This document shows positions 15,016-21,054 of a stretch of 21,054 bases of DNA, in pieces. The stretch spans positions 1 through 21,054 of the forward strand of contig JAEVZP010000141.1 in NCBI GenBank assembly GCA_023392185.1, read 5' to 3'. Each line of letters starts with the position of its first letter. Positions within the stretch are counted from its first letter, which is position 1. This stretch comes from Bacteroidota bacterium (lineage in GTDB: Bacteria; Bacteroidota; Bacteroidia; Chitinophagales; Chitinophagaceae). The position numbers were made by a program, and so were the translations under genes. Below the pieces are notes generated by a model. The model saw only the letters and a program-made list of their open reading frames with translations. It searched no databases and had not been told where the DNA came from.

Positions 15016-15024
15016 CCCCCCCCC
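15016..15024 (+). repeat. C9 homopolymer tract before the secreted protein gene
   Basis: Nine consecutive C's lie 10 bases upstream of the ATG at 15035. If translation began at the in-frame ATG at 14981 instead, the tract would encode prolines and slippage would shift the frame. Confidence 0.7.
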
Positions 15025-15034
15025 GACACGCGCA

Positions 15035-17191
15035 ATGCTTCGCGTTAGTACCAGACGGCAGTGTTTGAGGATACTGTTATTGCGTAGCCTTGTAGCAGGA
15101 CTTGGCTTGATGGGATCTACTGTGTATGCGCAGGAAAACCCGGATTGCATTCACCCGCTTCTTGTTAAAAAGAACGAAGTTCATGGTACGACGCGGACAG
15201 TGGCGGAGTTGTTTTTCACACATCCGGAAACCGTTTCTGGCCATCAAGTAACACTTACTGATCCTGATGGGTTTGTAACGCGTTATGATCTGAACGAATT
15301 CGGTTACACGTTTATCCGCGACTTAGAAAGAAACAAGCTTTATACCGTAAGCGTTATTAATAGCTGCGGTAGTTCTGTGACTGTTGATACTATCAACAGA
15401 CGCTTTCGGGAGTCAGACATCGTATCGCTTGACGACCGCACCTTTGCAGTCATCAGCAATTTCCTGGCTCCGTCTGAAGACCGGAAGATATGGGAATATC
15501 TTGCCGAAGACCCATACCTAAGGCCTATTGAAAAGCTGGCTTATCTCCAACAGAATGTTTTTAATGGCGCAGATTACGACGCACTTGAAGAAATAGATTT
15601 GGGACCTCTGGAACCTTCTGGCGGCACTTCAAACACGAGACCTATTACCGATCGTGATTTTGTTCCAAAACGTTTTCTCAACTGGCCGCTTGTTACTACG
15701 CCCAGTTGCAACTGCAAGGTTTACATCAGCCAGATCGTCAACCCGCGGAACTTGAATAATGGAAATCATCCTCAGTCGCCCGGTTATGATTATTGGGCTC
15801 GCTGGAATAATCCGATATCATCTGCTGACCCCGACTTTAAGGCCAATATCTGGACGCTCTCTGAGAGCCTGCCCGGTACCGGTTATGGCGACTGGTATGG
15901 CGGTGGAGGCTGGGGTTTAGACCGCTGGGCAGCTGGCCCCGGTAAAATTCTGCGTCTGCCTGCAAGAGGCGATGGCCATAGTGTTAACGACCGGGGCAAG
16001 GAACGGGAAGCTACCGTCTCTACTATTGAAGATGGCGTTGCCGGTACAGTTGATCCGGTAAACTACGCTGCGCTTAAGTACATGTATAAATGTCTGGACG
16101 CCAACGGTGCGAAATCGAACTGCGGCTGTGAAAAAGAAATTAATATCGCTGCTAAATACTCTACTAAATTATATACCTCATCCAGTACACCTGGTGGCGG
16201 ATTTGGTGCTGCGAGAGCCGCTCACACACGAGTAGAAGATTTGGCTATGTTTATGGTTCGGAACGTAACGGCCGGTACAGTGGAGATTCCCGATTATAAA
16301 CGGGTTATTGTAAAGTCCGAGAACGATTACTCTGTCAACGCTAATTGGGTGAAAGCAGTATCCAGTTATAGCACTTCACTTATTAACTCGCTCCTGTCTG
16401 TTGCAAGCAGTGGTAATGGGGTTCCCAGTAATTTTCAGCTTCCGGCTACTCTTGCTAATGATATTACTACGATTCTGACAACACCTATGTTTAACCAGAC
16501 GGTTGTTGGCTCCAACACGCTGTCCACTAACCTTCTACACCGGGAACAAACTTATACGCTTAGTCCCAATCAGGAAAAGCATTTTATTCTTGGTAGTGCT
16601 GCTTCGGCTTACTTTAAAGGTAAGTTTCGCTGGCAAACGGAAGCTTACACCAAAAGCAACTTCCGGCTGAGCGGCTACATAGAGCAGCCGGGCGGCGCTA
16701 ACTGCTGCGGCTATAAACAGACCAACTGGATGACCTACGCCGTGGATGGCGCGCCTGCAACAAAGGCTATGATGTGGGATGAGATCAGCAACTGGCACTT
16801 CGGGAAAGGCCCCTTTTATAATCTGCCTGCTATGTTTGGAGGCGTGCAGATTGATGCGGATATGGGCAAGTTCCTGGGTGCGCCTGCTCCATCTTGTGCC
16901 AACCCAATTGTTATTAACGCTCGCAAAGCTCCTCAAAACCGCGCTTTTGCTCCTTCCGAGCCGGTGCTGGCAGCCACCATTTACCATGGTGCTTTCTATC
17001 TGTTAGGCGCTACCTCCGAAGTGCCGGTACGTTATACCGTAATAGATGTATCCGGACGACAAATTGCGCAGGGCGTTGCTACTGAAGATCAACAGCGGCT
17101 GCTAAGCACCGACGGACTTGCGGCCGGTATGTATCTAATTCAGGTGAGCACTGACGGTCTCACCCAGCAAACTTTTAAACTGCTCCTTTAA
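15035..17191 (+). CDS. Large secreted protein of unknown function with T9SS type A sorting domain
   Basis: The 718-residue protein starts best at ATG 15035, giving a basic N-region and signal peptide ending TVYAQ (about residue 33). An ATG at 14981 lies in the promoter dyad. After an Ig-like N-terminal segment (about 40-115), the central region (about 120-620) matches no family I recognise. It contains Cys-rich points (SCNCKVY, KCLDANG...NCGCEKE, GGANCCGYK) and a Trp/Gly-rich patch (GYGDWYGGGGWGLDRW). The last 75 residues, with VRYTVIDVSGRQIAQG, LAAGMYLIQVS and TFKLLL, form the type IX secretion type A sorting domain. It should be exported by the T9SS and either anchored on the surface or released. 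A lipoprotein gene follows after 11 bases. The sequence appears AT-richer than its neighbours and has no TTCCGGAA. Confidence 0.8.
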   Translation: MLRVSTRRQCLRILLLRSLVAGLGLMGSTVYAQENPDCIHPLLVKKNEVHGTTRTVAELFFTHPETVSGHQVTLTDPDGFVTRYDLNEFGYTFIRDLERNKLYTVSVINSCGSSVTVDTINRRFRESDIVSLDDRTFAVISNFLAPSEDRKIWEYLAEDPYLRPIEKLAYLQQNVFNGADYDALEEIDLGPLEPSGGTSNTRPITDRDFVPKRFLNWPLVTTPSCNCKVYISQIVNPRNLNNGNHPQSPGYDYWARWNNPISSADPDFKANIWTLSESLPGTGYGDWYGGGGWGLDRWAAGPGKILRLPARGDGHSVNDRGKEREATVSTIEDGVAGTVDPVNYAALKYMYKCLDANGAKSNCGCEKEINIAAKYSTKLYTSSSTPGGGFGAARAAHTRVEDLAMFMVRNVTAGTVEIPDYKRVIVKSENDYSVNANWVKAVSSYSTSLINSLLSVASSGNGVPSNFQLPATLANDITTILTTPMFNQTVVGSNTLSTNLLHREQTYTLSPNQEKHFILGSAASAYFKGKFRWQTEAYTKSNFRLSGYIEQPGGANCCGYKQTNWMTYAVDGAPATKAMMWDEISNWHFGKGPFYNLPAMFGGVQIDADMGKFLGAPAPSCANPIVINARKAPQNRAFAPSEPVLAATIYHGAFYLLGATSEVPVRYTVIDVSGRQIAQGVATEDQQRLLSTDGLAAGMYLIQVSTDGLTQQTFKLLL

Positions 17192-17202
17192 CAATCTTTC
17201 TT

Positions 17203-17778
17203 ATGAGAAATCTTTTCTGGATTGGGCCGCTGTTGGCCTTGAGCTTTAGCTGTAAGAAGCCCGACCCAACAAAGCCGGTTCCTGTAGTAAAAGAATGCAA
17301 ATCTGGGTATTTCTGGGATGGAAGCCAGTGCATTTTTGATACTGTCAAGTTTGCTAAAGATGATTGGCAGAACACTTGGGGGAGTCCGTTCAAGGAACTA
17401 TTAGATTCCATGTGGCATGGGAAAACCAATTGTCCATACGCTGATAGTGCCTACATCTGCCTTCGTTCCTTTGATTCCACAAAACTTCCTTACAGGCGGG
17501 ATATGGCTTTCAGGTCCTCTCCCTATGCTGAGTTTGGACAGAGCAGCCTTGGAAGTCCTATCACCCGGCAAAACTATTGGCCGGATGCCGCTCGGGGAGA
17601 TAGCATCATTCTGGAAATGCCTTCGCCTTTCGGCGCTTACGACATTACCTTTTATGGTCGCTTCAACCCGGCGCAGGACACCCTGCGCGGCAGGCTATAC
17701 TACACCACTATCGGCAATGTCCCCGACCTTCCGGAATGCGGGCCTATGGTTTTCACCAGAGTAAAGGTTATCCGATAG
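17203..17778 (+). CDS. Hypothetical lipoprotein, partner of the T9SS-secreted protein
   Basis: This 191-residue protein has a lipoprotein signal with lipobox LSFSC (Cys17), followed by a Pro-rich linker and a Cys-containing motif CKSGYFWDGSQCIF that recalls EGF-like C-x-G-Y...C patterns. The body (about 50-190) is of unknown fold, with paired cysteines (CPYADSAYIC, CGPMV) and a beta-rich C-terminal half (GAYDITFYGRFN, LRGRLYYTTIG). It lies 11 bases after the secreted protein gene and shares a terminator, so the two are one transcript. The pairing suggests a surface lipoprotein acting with the secreted product. The function is unknown. One TTCCGGAA site lies at 17729, encoding Pro-Glu. Confidence 0.78.
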   Translation: MRNLFWIGPLLALSFSCKKPDPTKPVPVVKECKSGYFWDGSQCIFDTVKFAKDDWQNTWGSPFKELLDSMWHGKTNCPYADSAYICLRSFDSTKLPYRRDMAFRSSPYAEFGQSSLGSPITRQNYWPDAARGDSIILEMPSPFGAYDITFYGRFNPAQDTLRGRLYYTTIGNVPDLPECGPMVFTRVKVIR

Positions 17779-17798
17779 CGCCCCTCCTCTTTTAAACT

Positions 17799-17832
17799 AA
17801 AAGCGCCGTGAATGGATTCACGGCGCTTTTTT
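17799..17832. terminator. Bidirectional terminator between the lipoprotein gene and purL
   Basis: A 10-bp perfect stem, GCGCCGTGAA (17803-17812) with TTCACGGCGC (17817-17826), loop TGGA, extended by A's on the left and six T's on the right. It serves the convergent lipoprotein gene (+) and purL (-), where four T's follow on the minus strand. Confidence 0.9.
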
Positions 17833-17849
17833 AATGACTTCTATTTCTC

Positions 17850-20087
17850 CTATCCCGCCAGCAATTTCTCCAGCGACTCGTCGTAGGCCTTTTTCCACTC
17901 CGGCAGGTAGCCCCAGCTGTCGCCTTCGATGCAGATTTCGCCGGTCGCCTTCACACAGCCCAGCTTCACAAACGGCTGATCGCCCACCTCGGCTTCAAAT
18001 ACCGGCACCAAAGCGGTTTTCACGCTCACCACAATGCGACCCGCACTTTCACCAAAAAGCAACGCGTCTTTCCGGATGCCTTCGGGCAGGTCCAGCTCAA
18101 AGCCCAGATTTCCGGTCATGGCACTTTCCAACAATGTGGTAAACAAGCCGCCTTCCGAGCAGTCGTGCGCGCTTTGCAACAACTTCTCGCCAATCAGACG
18201 GCGCACGGTTTCCTGCAACAGCACTTCTTCTTCCAGATTGAAACGCGGGGCCGGACTGTAACGCACCTCGCACAGGTGGTGGAGGTATTCCGAAGAACCC
18301 ATTTCATCGGCGTGGCGGCCGAGGAGGTAAATGGTATCGCCCGCGCCTTTAAAGCCCAGCGTCATCTTGTCGGCCATGTCGTCCAAAATACCTACCATGC
18401 CAATCGTCGGCGTGGGGAATACCGGGCCGTCCTCGCTTTGGTTGTAGAAGCTGACGTTGCCACCCGTCACCGGCGTATGGAAAGCCTCGCAGGCCGCGCC
18501 CATGCCTTTGATGGCGTGGACAAATTGCCAGTACACTTCCGGGTTGTACGGGTTGCCGAAGTTGAGGCAGTTGGTGACGCCCACCGGCAAGCCGCCCGAA
18601 CAGGAAATATTACGCGCCGCCTCGGCCACCGCCATAGCAGCACCCGTGAACGGGTCGGCTTCCACATAACGACCGTTGCAGTCCACCGACATGGCGAGGC
18701 CTTTATTCGCACCGTGAATGCGCACCACTGCCGCATCCGACGGCGCGTTGGTATTGGTATTGCCGGTGCCTACCATGCTGTCGTATTGCTCCCAGATCCA
18801 ACGCTTGGAGGCAATGTTAGGTAGCTGAATCAGTTCGTAGGCCACTGCTTTGAGGTCGCCCGGAACGGGAATCGCGGACTCGTCAAACTTCGCAACTTCG
18901 GCCAGGTATTTCGGCTCGGTGTATTCGCGCTGATACACCGGCGCACCGCCGCCCAGCACAAGGCTTTCGGCAGGCACATCGGCCACCAACGTGCTGTGCA
19001 TGTAATATTTGAGGCGCGGCTCTTTGGTTACTTCGCCAATCTGGACGCAGTGGATATCCCACTTGTCAAAAATGCGCTGAATGGCGCTTTCTTCGCCTTT
19101 CTTCACCACAATCAGCATCCGCTCCTGGCTTTCACTTAGCAGCATTTCCCACGGCTTCATATCGGCCTGACGGGTCGGTACGCGGTCGAGGTGGATGATC
19201 ATCCCGTGTTCGCCTTTGGCGCTCATCTCGGAGGTAGAGCAGGTAATGCCCGCCGCGCCCATGTCCTGCATCCCAATCAGGGTGCGCGTCTGGATCACTT
19301 CCAGACAGGCTTCGAGCAATTTCTTTTCTTCAAACGGATCGCCTACCTGTACGGCCGGTAGTTGCTCCGCCGAGTTCTCGGTGATGTCAGCCGAAGCAAA
19401 CGAAGCGCCGCCAATGCCGTCTTTTCCGGTGGCCGCGCCCACGATAAATACCGGGTTGCCTTCGCCGTAGCTCGTAGCGCTCACCGTGTCGCCCGCCTTT
19501 ACCACGCCCACGCTCATGGCGTTGACGAGCGGGTTGGTTTGGTAGCAGTTTTCAAAATACGCTTCGCCTGCCACCGTGGGCACGCCAAAGCAGTTGCCGT
19601 AGTGGCTGATGCCCTTCACCACGCCTTTCACCAGCCAGCGCGTCTTGGGATTGTCCACCTTGCCAAAGCGCAGGGAGTTGAGCGCCGCAATCGGCCGCGC
19701 GCCCATCGTGAAAATATCGCGGTGAATGCCGCCAACGCCGGTGGCCGCGCCCTGAAACGGCTCAATGGCCGAGGGGTGGTTGTGGCTTTCAATCTTAAAC
19801 ACGCAGCCCAGTCCGTCGCCGATGTCCACCAGGCCGGCGTTTTCTTCCCCGGCCTTCACGAGCAGGCGCTCGCCGTCGCGGGGCAGGGTTTTAAGCCAGG
19901 TAATCGAGTTTTTGTACGAGCAGTGTTCGCTCCACATCACCGAGTACATCGCCACTTCGTTGAAGTTGGGCGTGCGGCCGAGGATGGTTTTGATGTGTTC
20001 GTATTCGTCTTCGCGCAGGCCGAGCTTGACAGCGTGTTCGGCAGTGGCTTCAAAAGTCTGGTAGGGGGCGGCGTGGGTAGCTTCCAT
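17850..20087 (-). CDS. purL: Phosphoribosylformylglycinamidine synthase subunit PurL (small type)
   Basis: The 745-residue enzyme converts FGAR to FGAM in de novo purine synthesis, using ATP and ammonia supplied by PurQ. Visible motifs are MYSVMWSEHCSYKNS (47-61), the ATP/Mg site KIESHNHPSAIEPFQGAATG (98-117), GGIHRDIFTMGARPIAALNSLRFG (119-142), and the second ATP-grasp-like repeat with FHTPVTGGNVSFYNQS. The length matches the small PurL that needs separate PurS and PurQ; neither is in this window. I chose ATG 20087 because it gives the family-like start ...AVKLGLREDEYEHI; an upstream in-frame start would add 30 unconserved residues across the promoter. A -7 element lies only 5 bases upstream of this ATG, so the transcript may be leaderless. 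It shares a bidirectional terminator with the lipoprotein gene. No TTCCGGAA occurs inside. Confidence 0.97.
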   Translation of the reverse strand: MEATHAAPYQTFEATAEHAVKLGLREDEYEHIKTILGRTPNFNEVAMYSVMWSEHCSYKNSITWLKTLPRDGERLLVKAGEENAGLVDIGDGLGCVFKIESHNHPSAIEPFQGAATGVGGIHRDIFTMGARPIAALNSLRFGKVDNPKTRWLVKGVVKGISHYGNCFGVPTVAGEAYFENCYQTNPLVNAMSVGVVKAGDTVSATSYGEGNPVFIVGAATGKDGIGGASFASADITENSAEQLPAVQVGDPFEEKKLLEACLEVIQTRTLIGMQDMGAAGITCSTSEMSAKGEHGMIIHLDRVPTRQADMKPWEMLLSESQERMLIVVKKGEESAIQRIFDKWDIHCVQIGEVTKEPRLKYYMHSTLVADVPAESLVLGGGAPVYQREYTEPKYLAEVAKFDESAIPVPGDLKAVAYELIQLPNIASKRWIWEQYDSMVGTGNTNTNAPSDAAVVRIHGANKGLAMSVDCNGRYVEADPFTGAAMAVAEAARNISCSGGLPVGVTNCLNFGNPYNPEVYWQFVHAIKGMGAACEAFHTPVTGGNVSFYNQSEDGPVFPTPTIGMVGILDDMADKMTLGFKGAGDTIYLLGRHADEMGSSEYLHHLCEVRYSPAPRFNLEEEVLLQETVRRLIGEKLLQSAHDCSEGGLFTTLLESAMTGNLGFELDLPEGIRKDALLFGESAGRIVVSVKTALVPVFEAEVGDQPFVKLGCVKATGEICIEGDSWGYLPEWKKAYDESLEKLLAG

Positions 20088-20092
20088 GGCTG

Positions 20093-20100
20093 CAAAAGTA
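20093..20100 (-). promoter_or_regulatory. -7 element of purL directly before the start codon
   Basis: The minus strand reads TACTTTTG, a full -7 match, ending 5 bases before the purL ATG. No TTTG is visible at the usual -33 distance. If used, transcription would begin at or near the A of the ATG. Confidence 0.4.
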
Positions 20101-20293
20101 AGCCCTTTCGCGGGGAGGTGGGCACGTTGAAAAACGGTCGTTTTCCGGAAAAATACCCGCGTGTTTTGTAGAGACAAGTCATGCCTGGTCTCTACGCGGT
20201 TTCAGATTGACAGTTCCGGTTCCTCCTTTGTTATCTATCGTGTTTTGTCTTTTGGGGCGTGCCCCTTCGCTGCGGGCCGGGCTTTCGGCTCTT

Positions 20294-20348
20294 GTCACCC
20301 TGAGCTTGTCGAAGGGTTGCTTGTCGAAGGGCTGCTTGTCGAAGGGTC
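20294..20348. repeat. Three tandem 15-bp repeats of a dispersed GTCGAAGGG element
   Basis: The 13-base word GCTTGTCGAAGGG occurs at 20304, 20319 and 20334, each followed by two variable bases. The first copy is preceded by GTCACCCTGA, making the familiar bacterial extragenic word GTCACCCTGAGCTTGTCGAA. It lies in the 374-base gene-free interval between divergent purL and the hydrolase gene. No gene is seen there. Confidence 0.8.
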
Positions 20349-20360
20349 TATCCCTCATGT

Positions 20361-20407
20361 AAGCATTCCACCCGTGAGGTTTCGAAAGCCTCACGGGTGG
20401 AATGCTT
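20361..20407. repeat. REP-like palindrome with a perfect 19-bp stem
   Basis: AAGCATTCCACCCGTGAGG (20361-20379) and its exact complement at 20389-20407 enclose a 9-base loop, TTTCGAAAG, itself nearly self-complementary. The hairpin is directly followed by TTCCGGAA and has no T-run, so it is unlikely to be a terminator. It resembles REP elements of the kind moved by RAYT (TnpA_REP) transposases; no such gene is in the window. Confidence 0.75.
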
Positions 20408-20461
20408 TCCGGAAAATTATGAGCGCGGTTTTTGCGTACCTGTTGAGCCCAACTCTATTCT

Positions 20462-21054
20462 ATGCCGCGTTTTTGTTCCGTTCTAACACTGCTTTTCTTC
20501 ATCACCGCTTTTTCCTCCTGCGCGTTCCGCCGGATCCACCGCGACAAGGGCATTGTGTATCAGGAGGAAACCAAAGCCGCCAGCGGCGAAATCCTTGCCC
20601 CGCAAAAGCTGGATGTGTTTGTGCCGAAGAAGATTAAGAAAGGTGAAGACCTGCCCGTGTTGGTGTTTGTACACGGCGGCAACTGGAATTCCGGAAATCG
20701 GGGCTTATACCGCTGGCTGGGCAGCCGGCTCGCCCGAAAAGGGATGCTGGCCGTGGTGATTGACTACCCGCTCAGCCCGGCGGCCCGCTACGACGACATG
20801 GCCCAAAGCACCGCAGCCGCATTGGCCTGGACGGCCAAACACGCAGCCGATTACGGCGCGAATCCGGAACGCATTTTCGTTTCCGGTCACTCGGCGGGCG
20901 GTCAACTCTCAGCACTCGTTGCGTTGGATAGCCAGTATTTGCGAAGGGCCGGGGCCGACACCGGCATCCTGGAAGGGGCGATCCTCATTGACGCCGCCGG
21001 ACTGGATCTGTACACGTACCTGAAAGACGAGAACGGCCTGGCCGAAAACCCTTC
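20462..21054 (+). CDS. Alpha/beta-hydrolase (carboxylesterase-like) lipoprotein, 3' end outside window
   Basis: The reading frame runs from ATG 20462 to the edge of the window, giving 197 residues. The N-terminus is a lipoprotein signal (LTLLFFITAFSSC, Cys20). The oxyanion-hole motif HGGNW is at 71-75 and the nucleophile elbow GHSAGGQ at 142-148 (Ser144), as in the HSL/BD-FAE type esterase family (COG0657). The segment VVIDYPLSPAARYDDMAQ (98-115) is typical of these enzymes. The Asp and His of the triad would lie downstream. It probably hydrolyses esters in the envelope; the substrate is unknown. One TTCCGGAA site (20689) encodes Asn-Ser-Gly-Asn. Confidence 0.88.
   Translation, partial: MPRFCSVLTLLFFITAFSSCAFRRIHRDKGIVYQEETKAASGEILAPQKLDVFVPKKIKKGEDLPVLVFVHGGNWNSGNRGLYRWLGSRLARKGMLAVVIDYPLSPAARYDDMAQSTAAALAWTAKHAADYGANPERIFVSGHSAGGQLSALVALDSQYLRRAGADTGILEGAILIDAAGLDLYTYLKDENGLAENP

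Noticed and set aside
15035..17191. Known enzyme domain in the large T9SS protein
   Set aside because: I looked for protease, glycosidase, tyrosinase and hemocyanin motifs and found no convincing set, so no function is assigned.
19362..20171. Plus-strand frame opposite the purL 5' part
   Set aside because: Antisense shadow; purL is unambiguous and this frame resembles no protein family.
20294..20348. CRISPR-like array
   Set aside because: The repeats are 13-15 bases in direct contact without spacers, so this is a simple tandem repeat.
20179..20394. Small minus-strand protein with repeated PFDKQ
   Set aside because: It is the translation of the extragenic GTCGAAGGG repeats and the hairpin, not a gene.
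20361..20407. Intrinsic terminator
   Set aside because: The stem is perfect but no T-run follows on either strand, and it sits between divergent genes.

Overview
The window looks like a chromosomal segment from a Bacteroidota (Bacteroidetes) bacterium, probably from the moderately GC-rich Chitinophagales/Saprospiria side. The evidence is two secreted proteins with type IX secretion sorting domains (one type B/CHU_C, one type A), several promoters of the Bacteroidetes form (TTTG, 18-20 bases, TAnnTTTG), no clear Shine-Dalgarno sites, an S46 dipeptidyl-peptidase, and a split three-gene proton-translocating transhydrogenase. I cannot name the genus.

Layout. 1-274: 3' end of gltX, followed by a very strong terminator. 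500-3665: pntAA-pntAB-pntB, a complete membrane transhydrogenase coupling NADH/NADP+ exchange to the proton gradient. 3724-4782 (-): secreted GH5 glycosidase with a TTG start. 4912-5416: tRNA-Thr(TGT), Tyr(GTA), Gly(TCC), Thr(GGT), closed by a terminator; then tuf (5614-6801) with its own promoter and terminator. This is the order of E. coli thrU-tyrU-glyT-thrT-tufB. 7184-9331 (-): S46 peptidase with the Arg that marks Asp/Glu-specific DPP11. 9484-11520: T9SS-secreted protein with six repeats of about 53 residues (probable beta-propeller). 11831-12412: ECF sigma factor with no adjacent anti-sigma gene; 12492-12830: folB. 13040-14711 (-): a two-TM membrane protein and a serine beta-lactamase-fold lipoprotein. 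15035-17778: a two-gene unit of a large unrecognised T9SS-secreted protein and a small lipoprotein, behind a promoter, a dyad over the likely transcription start and a C9 tract. 17850-20087 (-): purL, small type. 20294-20407: short tandem repeats and a perfect 19-bp REP-like hairpin. 20462-end: alpha/beta-hydrolase lipoprotein, cut by the window edge.

Most genes are housekeeping or envelope functions in single-gene units, and no classical mobile element, CRISPR array or defence island is visible. The most unusual signal is not a gene: the palindrome TTCCGGAA occurs 20 times by my reading (13 times as TTTCCGGAAA), where chance predicts well under one. It lies in coding sequence in all three frames and in intergenic DNA, including both arms of the gltX terminator. 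This resembles a highly iterated palindrome (HIP1-like) or an uptake-type sequence. The second point of interest is the 14.9-17.8 kb secreted protein/lipoprotein unit, which has AT-richer sequence and no copies of the palindrome through its main gene.
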